From the NCBI GenBank assembly GCA_030634605.1, contig DAOWAK010000004.1, forward strand, positions 1 to 17,388: DNA of 17,388 nucleotides, given 5' to 3'. A model generated the notes under the pieces. That model did no database searches. It worked only from the letters and a program-made list of their open reading frames with translations, and was not told the origin of the DNA. Shown here one piece after another: positions 7,901 through 14,444 of this stretch. The translations under genes and the position numbers were made by a program. Source of the stretch: Sedimentisphaerales bacterium (GTDB lineage: Bacteria; Planctomycetota; Phycisphaerae; Sedimentisphaerales; SM23-30). Every line of letters starts with the position of its first letter. Within the stretch, counting starts at the first letter, position 1.

Positions 7901-8088
7901 ATTAGCTGTTCAATCTCGGAGGGGCCGGCACCTTCGTAAATGGTGGTAACCGTGACTATCGGAAATTCAACATTCGGAAATAGCTCCTGGGACAACTGTA
8001 CGTAACAGAAGATGCCGATGCCGGCCAATCCCGCCATAATCATCGTTACCAGGACCGGGCGCGAAACACATGTTTTGGTTAAGTTCAT
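4924..8088 (-). CDS. RND efflux pump, HAE1-like, inner-membrane subunit
   Basis: This is the inner-membrane pump of a tripartite efflux system, which moves substrates from periplasm or inner leaflet through an adaptor and outer-membrane channel. The 1054 residues match the family length of about 1030-1060. The N-terminus (VSRPVLVTMIMAGLAGIG) is the typical first membrane segment, followed by the porter-domain opening SQELFPNVEFPIVTVTTIYEGAGP. Two repeats follow, each with a periplasmic domain and a block of membrane helices. The sequence is HAE1-type (hydrophobic and amphiphilic export) rather than CzcA-type. Oddly, TM4 reads GVLVNNAILVLEN (Asn399-Asn400) where AcrB has Asp407-Asp408, and TM10 reads GLVINNSIIVIDY (Asn937) where AcrB has Lys940. 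It is the last gene of the operon, 25 bases after the adaptor gene. The substrate cannot be read from the sequence. Confidence 0.93.
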   Translation of the reverse strand: MNLTKTCVSRPVLVTMIMAGLAGIGIFCYVQLSQELFPNVEFPIVTVTTIYEGAGPSEIEQLISKELEDEVSTVEGIKHLRSISQRGLSLVLAEFYLGTDIDVAAADVRAKVNLVRPTLPEEAKDPITMKFDFNAQPVMQLSISADRSLREVFHTAEQQIKDRISTVPDVASVEIVGGQDREIHIFAKQQRLRAMGLSITDVAAAVAAANLETPGGHISQNAREYSIRLRGKFTSLDQIRNLKIPVTSGRDIYLREVAEVKDFYKDIREKTRADNKVCVGMSVKKRAGGNTIAVDKGVRKQVKLLLEALPDDYDIIVQDEQASWITSSIQNVFQNMYIGIFLTAVALFLFLHSFRSVLIISMTMPISVLATFIIMYLMGFTLNMMSLMGLAMTIGVLVNNAILVLENITRYIHLDHPPDQAATEGTNEIAIAVASTTLTNVVVFVPIAFMGGIVGEFFKDFGLTATFATIVSLFISFTLAPMMAAKLLNKKNTSVTGRSRLDRLGQGFDKQLDQLRNVYSNALDWCLKHRVKITVLIFVIFIGSLQLGRFIGSEFITPMDQGKFVISLEMPVGTRFEETDAATAKIEKALANQQVLPEMVGLYSSIGRTLGGEIGGSSQAVNVAQVLVTIVDKTERDQSTKEVMDRIRPDLARAAVPGARIKLLEISGGGGAEAPIQLELVGDNIDRVNDFAQKALAIINDPEKVPGAIDVDTNYRLGQPEIRIIPDREKCRDCGIDTRYLSQVVASSFEGILVSEYREGAFNYDIRVRSDVESRTNVGDVEKLTIINRNGDLIPLPQIAKINHTFGPAQLFRKNRQSLITISCNVSGRSSGQVVEDMKKNLKSLKAEYPGCNFVFGGEIEMMQESFGRLITALVMAICLTYMLLASLLESFLQPLVIMISLPLSLIGVFIALFLMGGTFSIFSIMSIIMLVGLVINNSIIVIDYINTLRRRGMDRRAAILESGRTRLRPILMANLTTVIAMIPLAMGMGWGGEMRAPMAMVQIGGLLAGGGLGLLIVPVIYTILDDAKHFVGRIFHRQTDLVHHAVKDPDTTT

Positions 8089-8113
8089 AGCGTTCTCACG
8101 TGCATAGTGTTCA

Positions 8114-9403
8114 TTAGTTTTCTTCAGGATTTAATAAATCTGATTCAGGGGTGATTATCACTTTTGAGCCGTTCTGAACGATGTCCTGACTGAGAGTGAT
8201 AACTTTTTCGCCGGCGTTTAAGCCTTCGATGACCTGGGTGAGATTATCGAAGGCTGCTCCGGTGGTGATGTTGCGTTTCTGGACGGTCAGCGAATCGTCA
8301 ACCACCAGCACAAAAACCTGGCCGCCTTCGAAGCGGATGGCGTCTGTGGTAACCACAAGGGCGTTCGCGATTTCCCCGATAACTATCCGGGCGCGGGCAA
8401 ACATTCCGGGTTTTAATTTTTCGTCCTGGTTATCGATGAGGATCTTGGTAGTGAAGCCACGGGTAGCATCGTTGGCCTGGGGGTTGATCTGATCGACGGT
8501 GCCGGTGAAAATTTCGCCGGGCAGGACGTCAACGGTGATGTTGACCTGCATTTGCAGTTTCAGTTTTGGGATGTAAAGTTCGGACACTTCCAGCACCAGG
8601 TAAATCGGATCGATCTGCAGCACCTGAAAAATCGGCTGGTTGAAATCGACGATATCGCCGGGCTCCAACAGGTGGACGGTGGTTCGGCCGTCGAAGGGGC
8701 TGGTTAGATAATGATCGGCCAAATCCCGCTCGGCTTGTTGGACCGATACCCGGGCGGACTCCAGTTGCGTGCGGGCCATGGCGATGTCTTCGTCGCGCGG
8801 TCCCTTTTTTATCAGGTTGAATTGGGCCTGGGCGGAATCGAGAGCAGCTTTGGCGGTGTTGAATTGATTTTCGGCGGTTTGGAGTTGACGTAGAGTGGTG
8901 GCTTCTTCTTCGTAGAGCTTTTTGAACCGTTCCAGTTCCAACTGCTGCAGTTGAAAGAAAGCCTGAGCTTGGGCGACAGCGGCTCGGGCGGTTTCGATTT
9001 CTTCGGGACGGGAGCCGTTGAGCAATTCGGCCAACTGATGTTGTGCTAAATCTCGTGAAGCATGGGTCGCGGCCAGATTGAGTTTGCTTTTGGTGGGGTC
9101 CAGGGTGACGAGCAGATCATCTTTGGCGACCTTTCGGCCAACCTTGACATGAATGGTCTGGATTCTTTCGGCAATAACCGGACAAATGTGCACTGTCTGG
9201 AAAGGCTCGATGCTACCGCTGACGGAAACGGTGTTTTTCAGATCGGCATGTTCGGCTTCGAATGCCCGCACAGGGACACCGGATTTTTCCTGGATTTTTT
9301 GCACGCTTTCGACCGCTTCGGTAGTTGCCATGTCGTAAATCCGATAGCCCGCCGCGCCTGCGAGGGCTAAAACAATTATTAGAATAATCAAAAACTTTTT
9401 CAT
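8114..9403 (-). CDS. RND periplasmic adaptor (membrane fusion protein)
   Basis: The adaptor bridges the RND pump and the outer-membrane channel. The 429 residues begin with a single hydrophobic anchor (residues about 4-20, FLIILIIVLALAGAAGY) without a lipobox Cys, so it is held by a signal anchor rather than a lipid. A first lipoyl half (about 58-105, VSVSGSIEPFQTVHICPVIAERI) is followed by a long alpha-helical coiled-coil hairpin rich in Ala, Gln and Glu (about 110-215). The second lipoyl half (SPFDGRTTVHLLEPGDIV), a beta-barrel domain (with LKPGMFARARIVIGE) and a membrane-proximal domain (GLNAGEKVITLSQ) come next. It lies between the outer-membrane factor gene (24-base gap upstream) and the pump gene (25-base gap downstream), so the three are co-transcribed. 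Confidence 0.93.
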   Translation of the reverse strand: MKKFLIILIIVLALAGAAGYRIYDMATTEAVESVQKIQEKSGVPVRAFEAEHADLKNTVSVSGSIEPFQTVHICPVIAERIQTIHVKVGRKVAKDDLLVTLDPTKSKLNLAATHASRDLAQHQLAELLNGSRPEEIETARAAVAQAQAFFQLQQLELERFKKLYEEEATTLRQLQTAENQFNTAKAALDSAQAQFNLIKKGPRDEDIAMARTQLESARVSVQQAERDLADHYLTSPFDGRTTVHLLEPGDIVDFNQPIFQVLQIDPIYLVLEVSELYIPKLKLQMQVNITVDVLPGEIFTGTVDQINPQANDATRGFTTKILIDNQDEKLKPGMFARARIVIGEIANALVVTTDAIRFEGGQVFVLVVDDSLTVQKRNITTGAAFDNLTQVIEGLNAGEKVITLSQDIVQNGSKVIITPESDLLNPEEN

Positions 9404-9427
9404 AGTTCAGTTTTCCTACATTGCCTG

Positions 9428-11020
9428 TTAGTTTTCTGGTTCACCAGGCTTACTGTTGGGCTGGGCCGGTTCGGTTTCGTTTAGAGTTGCAGTTTTAGTC
9501 TCGGCCAATTCGTTTTCATTTGTAGCGGCGTTATCTGGAAGTCCAAAATCAATATTCCCCATCGACCACTGGAGGTTCAGCCACGAAATTTCATAGGCGT
9601 GCACGGCGGTGATATAATCGGCTCGTGCCTGATCCAGGGCGGTCTGGGCGGAAATCACGTCAAGTGAAGTGCCGGTTCCTTCGCGATAATTTACCTGTGA
9701 CAGTCGCAGCGATTCTTCCGCGCTGTCAACGTTGCCCGATTGCGATTGAACGAAATTTTCGCTGCTTTGTAAGTTCAGGACAGACTGATGTAATTCAAAT
9801 TGAATCTGCTGTTCCAGTTTTCTCAGTCCGATCTGTTGGCGGTGCAGATCAGCTTTTGCCTGAGTCACCCTGCCGGCGGTAGCGAAGCCGTCGAAGAAAG
9901 GCCATTCCATGACGAGCCCGCCGCTCATGGTTCGTTCCCACTCTTTGCCGCCGAACGACGGAGCAGCACCGCCGCTGTCATCACCCGGCTCCGATTCATC
10001 ATCGCTTGGGATAAGATCGCCGAAATTCGCAGAAAAGCCCGGGTAAGTTCTCTGGTACATTCCCTGCAAATACACCTTGGGCCGATCTGTGGCCTGTTGA
10101 GCCTTGACGTTGTTGCGGGCCAGGCGAATCATGGCTTCGCCGATGAGTAGTTCCGGTCTTTGCTTCATAGCCAGGAACAGATTGTCCCGGACAGCGGGAG
10201 GTTGTTTTTTAAATAGTAACGTGTCGGTCAGTTGAATGTCGCTCAGTTGCGAAACCCCGAGCACATTGAGCAGGTTTGTTATGCTGATGGCGGCCTGGTT
10301 TTTTCGGCGGATTAACTCGGCCTCTAGCGAAGTTGCCCGAACGCGGGCCCGGAGCACGTCGAATTTTGTTCCTGTGCCGTACTTAAACTGCTTTTCGGTG
10401 TCGAGCAAAAGTTCATCGGCGTCGATCTTGGACTGCTGGGCCACTTTAACCAGCTTCGTTGCCAGCAGGCTGTCCAGGTAAGCTTGTCGAACTTTACGGT
10501 AAACATCGTGAAGCACTTGACGTAGCTGTTGCTGGGACATATAGGAGAACACCGCTGCAGAGTCGATAGCGGCTCCGGCTAAACCGCCGAGATACAAAGG
10601 CTGCCGGGCCAGAACCATCAAGTCGTAAGTTTCTTTCTGGGCGGCAAATCCGCTGTTGTCGTTTCGCAGGGCGGAACCGGTGAAGCTCGCCGTCGGCAAT
10701 GCGGTGGCAATGGCTTCGGTCATTTGCCCTTTCGCTTCAAGCAGGTTTTCTTTGGCAAGCTGCACGTCTTTATTGTGTCGCAATGCCAACTCCAGACAAT
10801 CGGACATGGTCATTTGCCCGGCAGCCATCTCCAGGTCGGCAGAACTCTGGTCTTGTCCGGCCCGCATAAGATTCTGATAACTAACTTCCCGGCGCTGCTG
10901 GAAATCTTTCTCGATGCGCTGCTGACTGGGGCAACCGGCCAACGCAAACAACAGCAGCAAGAGCGACAGGAAACCAAGTTTCGGGAAACCTTTTATTCGG
11001 TTTGAATTTTGTGAAAGCAT
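9428..11020 (-). CDS. TolC/OprM-like outer-membrane factor lipoprotein
   Basis: This is the outer-membrane and periplasmic channel of the efflux system. The 530 residues start with a lipoprotein signal: hydrophobic LLLLLFALAG then Cys30 (lipobox ALAGC). Two homologous OEP repeats follow. The first includes MTMSDCLELALRHNKDVQLAKENLLEA and a hairpin with YGTGTKFDVLRARVRATSLEAEL; the second includes ENFVQSQSGNVDSAEESLRL and REGTGTSLDVISAQTALDQARADY, the classic TolC-family coiled-coil and equatorial motifs. An Asp/Gly/Ser-rich insert (about residues 335-365) sits where an extracellular loop is expected. A low-complexity Asn/Glu/Thr-rich tail follows the second repeat. The start codon is two bases after the stop of the TetR remnant, so it was probably the second gene of a tetR-led operon. 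Confidence 0.92.
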   Translation of the reverse strand: MLSQNSNRIKGFPKLGFLSLLLLLFALAGCPSQQRIEKDFQQRREVSYQNLMRAGQDQSSADLEMAAGQMTMSDCLELALRHNKDVQLAKENLLEAKGQMTEAIATALPTASFTGSALRNDNSGFAAQKETYDLMVLARQPLYLGGLAGAAIDSAAVFSYMSQQQLRQVLHDVYRKVRQAYLDSLLATKLVKVAQQSKIDADELLLDTEKQFKYGTGTKFDVLRARVRATSLEAELIRRKNQAAISITNLLNVLGVSQLSDIQLTDTLLFKKQPPAVRDNLFLAMKQRPELLIGEAMIRLARNNVKAQQATDRPKVYLQGMYQRTYPGFSANFGDLIPSDDESEPGDDSGGAAPSFGGKEWERTMSGGLVMEWPFFDGFATAGRVTQAKADLHRQQIGLRKLEQQIQFELHQSVLNLQSSENFVQSQSGNVDSAEESLRLSQVNYREGTGTSLDVISAQTALDQARADYITAVHAYEISWLNLQWSMGNIDFGLPDNAATNENELAETKTATLNETEPAQPNSKPGEPEN

Positions 11021-11022
11021 TA

Positions 11023-11254
11023 TCAGCCTTTAGCTCCACTGGTAAAAAAATCTATCATGCTTTGTTCTTTTTCTTCATAAGGAAAGGTGCCCGGATTTTC
11101 CAGTCAGGCATAAGCAAAACCGTCAGTCAAACCTTCCAGGGCAATGACCAAATCATCCGGATCGATATCGTTGCGGAAAATCCCCTGGTTGATACCGTTG
11201 CGAATAGCATCGGTCAGCCGCAACAAAATCCCCTTGTATACCCAATGGGTATAT
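11023..11254 (-). pseudogene. C-terminal remnant of a TetR-family regulator
   Basis: Reading the minus strand in the frame that ends with TGA at 11025-11023 gives about 75 residues typical of the TetR ligand-domain C-terminus, including RLTDAIRNGINQGIFRNDID and DDLVIALEGLTDGFAYA. An in-frame TGA (11106-11104) stands where Trp would fit (TGG to TGA), followed in the same frame by LENPGTFPYEEKEQSMIDFF. The helix-turn-helix N-terminal half is missing; upstream sequence is AT-rich with stops. The remnant ends two bases before the outer-membrane factor start, the classic place for a local efflux repressor. It therefore looks like a repressor gene lost by 5' deletion and a nonsense change. Homology is judged by eye. 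Confidence 0.62.
11237..11253. promoter_or_regulatory. Palindromic operator-like site upstream of efflux operon
   Basis: TATACCCAATGGGTATA is an 8-bp inverted repeat around one central base. It lies at the upstream end of the TetR remnant and ahead of the efflux operon. The same core (ATACCCA-N-TGGGTAT) recurs at 14164-14178 beside feoA, which argues for a binding site of a dimeric regulator. ATACCC/GGGTAT half-sites resemble CsoR/CstR-type operators, but no such regulator is in the window. Confidence 0.55.
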
Positions 11255-11428
11255 AACAATCAGCTACATATAATGAATCAGTATTCAATGTAAAACAAAA
11301 GCGTTCGTATGGCAAACAAATAAATTGTGTGTGGGATTTCAAGAAAGTGTAACAGGAGTCAGTGCTCTCACCAGACGCAAATGATCTATGTCATTGGTAA
11401 ATAATAAGTTATGTCAATATAGAGAAAA

Positions 11429-11650
11429 TTATTCGCCAGGACAGCAATTATTTTTGCTATCAGATTTGGTGTTGTTATGGTTTTTATTTACCACGTTTGC
11501 GGCACATTTATCTGTGGGGACACAGGTTTTGGAATCCAGGCCGCAACAGCAATGGTGCGAACCGCCGCCTTTTTTGAGGGTTCGGATAAACGCCCAGCCC
11601 ACCATGATTAGCACCAGAACAACGACAATGTAAGCAATTATATCACCCAT
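11429..11650 (-). CDS. FeoB-associated Cys-rich membrane protein
   Basis: This 73-residue protein has one N-terminal membrane helix (about 4-22, IIAYIVVVLVLIMVGWAFI), a short basic stretch (RTLKK), then a Cys/His-rich tail: His32-His33, Cys34-36, Cys43, Cys49 and Cys69-70. That layout, and its place 48 bases downstream of feoB on the same strand, match the small FeoB-associated Cys-rich membrane protein family (Pfam FeoB_associated). Members are thought to assist Fe(II) uptake, perhaps by binding iron or helping FeoB assemble, but the mechanism is not established. AGGTGA lies a few bases upstream of the ATG as ribosome-binding site. It is the last gene of the feo operon; about 170 bases of AT-rich sequence without genes follow before the TetR remnant. 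Confidence 0.85.
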   Translation of the reverse strand: MGDIIAYIVVVLVLIMVGWAFIRTLKKGGGSHHCCCGLDSKTCVPTDKCAANVVNKNHNNTKSDSKNNCCPGE

Positions 11651-11698
11651 AATTCACCTAAAATTCATTACATGTTAAATTTCATACATCCTGGTGAG

Positions 11699-14026
11699 CT
11701 AAATGCCAATCTGGACAAAACTGCCCACCTGATAGACGACTAAAGTAATCAAATAGGCCAGACCCGTCAGTCCAAAAAACTGAAACATCGGCCAGCGCCA
11801 GGAATTGGTTTCCCGCCGGGTAACCGCCACCGTAGCCATGCAGGGCGCACTGATCAGGCAGAAAAGCATTATGCAAAATCCCACCAGCGGACTGTAGGCT
11901 TGCTTCAATCGCGTTCGCAAAGCGGCCTGTGTGGAAGAATTTGCAGAGGCAGCGTCAGGCTGGTCCTGATCCGAATGCAGCGCCTGGCCTAGAGATTCTT
12001 CGGTTTCAACTTCGCCCAGCGAAAACACGATGCCCATCTGTGAGACAAAAAGCTCTTTAGCTGGAAACGAACCAACCAGAGCAGTGCCGATCCGCCAGTC
12101 AAATCCCAGCGGTTTCAATAACGGCTCCAACGTCCGGCCCAGCCGTCCGGTTATCGAATAAGATAATCTGGCATCCTGCAGTTGCTGATTAGTCAATTGG
12201 ACCGCCGCAAGTTCCGAAGCGGAATAATTGCCTTGCTGCTCAAGGGCGACAGCTTTTTCCTGCCTTAATTGCTCAATCCGTTCCTGGGGCAATTGTGGGT
12301 GCGAAGCCAAAAACCACATCAGGACGGAAAAAGCCAAAATGACCGTTCCCGCCTTTCGCAGGTAAAGCCACGACCGCTGCCACATGTGAATCAGCACCGC
12401 TTTTAAAGTGGGAATTCGGTAGGGGGGTAGCTCCATTACAAAAGGTGAAGACTCACCCCTGAACATCGTCGAGCGCAGCAGCCGGGCACACACGATTGCT
12501 ATCACGAGGCCGATCAGGTACATCGAATACATCACCACCGATGCCGAGCGAGCCGAGGTGAAAAACGCCGGGATGATAAGCAAATAAATCGGTACCCGGG
12601 CGCCGCAACTCATCAAGGGCAAAATCAGAATTGTCGTTAACCGGTCACGGCGGTTGTCCAGAATTCGCGTAGCCATTATCGCCGGCACCGAGCAACCAAA
12701 CCCGGTAAGCATGGGGATAAAGCTCTTGCCGTGCAGCCCGACCCATTTCATGAGTCGATCCATAATGAAGGCCGCCCTGGCCATGTAGCCGGTGTCTTCC
12801 AGCAGTGACAATGCCAAAAACAACAGCATGATGTTGGGTAGAAAAATAACCACTCCGCCCACGCCGGTGATAATTCCATCGACAATGAGTGAACGCAAAA
12901 CGCTGTCAGAACCGCTCGGCCAAAGATTGCTGACCTGCTCGGCAAGGATCTGCTGGCCGATTTCGATCCAGCCCATCGGATATTGCCCCGCCGCGAAAAC
13001 AAACCAGAAGGTCACATACATCAGCGCCGCGAAAATCGGCAGTCCCAGCAGGCGATTGGTAAGAACCTTGTCGAGTTTATCGGAAAAATTGATCCGTGCC
13101 TCGCTGGTGCGGCGAATGACGGTCCGGCAGATCCCATGAACATAACCATAACGCTGCTCAGCTATTACTGACTCGGGATCTTCGCCGTATATAGATGTCA
13201 GGTATTTCCGGCTGTGCTGCACCTGTTGATTGACTTCCTGGCGAATTGCACTGTCATGTACTTTGTGGATTACTTCGCTGTCATTTTCCAGCAGTTTCAA
13301 CGCTACCCACTGCGGATTGATTTCTACGCAAAGCGGATAGTCACAATCTGCCCCGGTCTGTTTGATTTTGCCGGCTTGTCGGGCAATTGGTGCGGCGATT
13401 TTTTTTAATTCGTTTTCGATCTCGCTGCCGTAATGCACGGGTACCTTTTCTGGCTGGGACCAACTGCCCTGGGCCACTTCAATAATTCGAGCCACAATTT
13501 TATCCGTGCCCCGGTTGCGTACACCAACAGCGGGAACCACCGGGGCGCCGATTATCTCGCTCAATTTCTTGATGTCCGCATGCAAACCCTTGGCTTTCAT
13601 CTCGTCAGCCATGTTCAGCACCAGCACCATGGGCACGCCCAGTTCCTTCAACTGCACCGCCAGGTAGAGGTTCCTTTCGATGTTGGCCCCATCCACAATG
13701 TCAACGATGACATCAGGCTTTTGCTGGATAATGAAATCACGGGCGATAATCTCCTCCATTGAGTAGGCCGTTAGTGAGTAAGTGCCCGGCAGGTCCACCA
13801 TCTTAATCCGCCAGGAACCGTGCCGCAGAGTCCCTTCTTTAGTCTCCACGGTTACGCCGCCATAGTTGCCCACGTGTTGACGGGCACCGGTAAGATTGTT
13901 AAAAATCGTGGTCTTACCGGAATTGGGATTCCCCATCAACGCCACCGTGATGGTCTTAATCCCAACAGCAGCAGCATTATCAACCGGGACTTTACTTTTT
14001 TCAGGATCGCAATCGTGCATTTTCAA
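11699..14026 (-). CDS. feoB: Ferrous iron transporter B
   Basis: This is the Fe(II) importer of the inner membrane, with a cytosolic GTPase domain. The 775 residues fit the family. G-protein motifs are GNPNSGKT (32-39, P-loop), GVT (57-59, switch I), DLPG (78-81, G3) and NMAD (138-141, G4). A guanine-dissociation-inhibitor-like helical linker follows. The membrane part contains both Gate motifs: GFGCSVPAIMATRIL, with the conserved Cys-Ser-Val-Pro pore region, and FPAKELFVSQMGIVF. A Gln/Glu/Ala-rich stretch (QERIEQLRQEKAVALEQQ) sits in a loop between membrane segments. The spacer after feoA is 154 bases and holds two kinds of inverted repeat, so feoB may be partly uncoupled from feoA. The start at 14026 (MKMHD) has only a weak upstream GAAAG. 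Confidence 0.97.
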   Translation of the reverse strand: MKMHDCDPEKSKVPVDNAAAVGIKTITVALMGNPNSGKTTIFNNLTGARQHVGNYGGVTVETKEGTLRHGSWRIKMVDLPGTYSLTAYSMEEIIARDFIIQQKPDVIVDIVDGANIERNLYLAVQLKELGVPMVLVLNMADEMKAKGLHADIKKLSEIIGAPVVPAVGVRNRGTDKIVARIIEVAQGSWSQPEKVPVHYGSEIENELKKIAAPIARQAGKIKQTGADCDYPLCVEINPQWVALKLLENDSEVIHKVHDSAIRQEVNQQVQHSRKYLTSIYGEDPESVIAEQRYGYVHGICRTVIRRTSEARINFSDKLDKVLTNRLLGLPIFAALMYVTFWFVFAAGQYPMGWIEIGQQILAEQVSNLWPSGSDSVLRSLIVDGIITGVGGVVIFLPNIMLLFLALSLLEDTGYMARAAFIMDRLMKWVGLHGKSFIPMLTGFGCSVPAIMATRILDNRRDRLTTILILPLMSCGARVPIYLLIIPAFFTSARSASVVMYSMYLIGLVIAIVCARLLRSTMFRGESSPFVMELPPYRIPTLKAVLIHMWQRSWLYLRKAGTVILAFSVLMWFLASHPQLPQERIEQLRQEKAVALEQQGNYSASELAAVQLTNQQLQDARLSYSITGRLGRTLEPLLKPLGFDWRIGTALVGSFPAKELFVSQMGIVFSLGEVETEESLGQALHSDQDQPDAASANSSTQAALRTRLKQAYSPLVGFCIMLFCLISAPCMATVAVTRRETNSWRWPMFQFFGLTGLAYLITLVVYQVGSFVQIGI

Positions 14027-14131
14027 CTTTCGTAAAAAGGCTCGCCAAAGGCATCAATTCAATAAACAGTCTGATATACCGATCACAAATCAAAATACCA
14101 TGTTGCTCATTTTGTAAATCTAAATCTGACA

Positions 14132-14153
14132 GCCCTTTAGGGCAGGCCCTGCC
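14132..14153. repeat. Nested inverted repeats in the feoA-feoB spacer
   Basis: Three overlapping complementary segments alternate: GCCCT (14132-14136), AGGGC (14139-14143) and GCCCT (14146-14150), plus GGCAGG (14141-14146) with CCTGCC (14148-14153). Any one pairing excludes others. No T-run follows in either direction. It may act on feoB mRNA as an attenuation or processing structure, or be a remnant palindromic repeat. Confidence 0.45.
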
Positions 14154-14163
14154 AGGAATTATG

Positions 14164-14178
14164 ATACCCATTGGGTAT
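14164..14178. promoter_or_regulatory. Palindromic operator-like site between feoA and feoB
   Basis: ATACCCATTGGGTAT is a perfect 7-bp inverted repeat around one base, starting two bases after the feoA stop codon and upstream of feoB. Its core equals the site at 11237-11253 ahead of the efflux operon. It is unlike classical Fur (GATAATGATAATCATTATC) or DtxR (TTAGGTTAGCCTAACCTAA) boxes. Confidence 0.5.
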
Positions 14179-14180
14179 AT

Positions 14181-14420
14181 TCAAATCAGTTCCTCTAGAA
14201 TTATATCCCCCGCTTCCTCGCGCCGCAGACTGATATGATAATTTTTTATCACATACTCAGCAGGATCTGCCAGCGGAGCCAGTTTTAATTTTTCAATTAC
14301 CTCGCCGCGAACCAGCCCCATCTCCAGCAGCCGTTTCTTGAAAGGGCTGTTACCCTGGATTCGTAAAATTTTTGCTTTGCAGCCGGGTTCAAGATCGGCC
14401 AAAGTTAAAGGCTGTTCCAT
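14181..14420 (-). CDS. feoA: Ferrous iron transport protein A
   Basis: FeoA is a small cytosolic SH3-like protein that works with FeoB in Fe(II) uptake. The 79 residues show the family pattern: LADLEPGCKAKILRI at the start, KKRLLEMGLVRGEVIEKL (28-45) and a C-terminal beta-strand pair ending AGDIILEEL. A ribosome-binding AAGGT lies upstream of the ATG. It starts 24 bases after the end of the fusion regulator, which carries its own FeoA-like domain, so the operon encodes two FeoA modules. Confidence 0.93.
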   Translation of the reverse strand: MEQPLTLADLEPGCKAKILRIQGNSPFKKRLLEMGLVRGEVIEKLKLAPLADPAEYVIKNYHISLRREEAGDIILEELI

Positions 14421-14444
14421 TTGTTGCTACCTTATGCATATTAT

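Noticed and set aside
11104..11106. In-frame TGA read as Trp (recoded UGA) in the TetR-like frame
   Set aside because: The bL34-like, RND and feoA genes use TGA as their stop, so genome-wide recoding is unlikely; the missing N-terminal half supports a pseudogene.
11255..11428. Possible promoter for the efflux operon in the AT-rich gap
   Set aside because: Several weak TTTACA/TATATG-like pairs can be drawn on the minus strand, but none is clearly better than the AT-rich background, so none is annotated.
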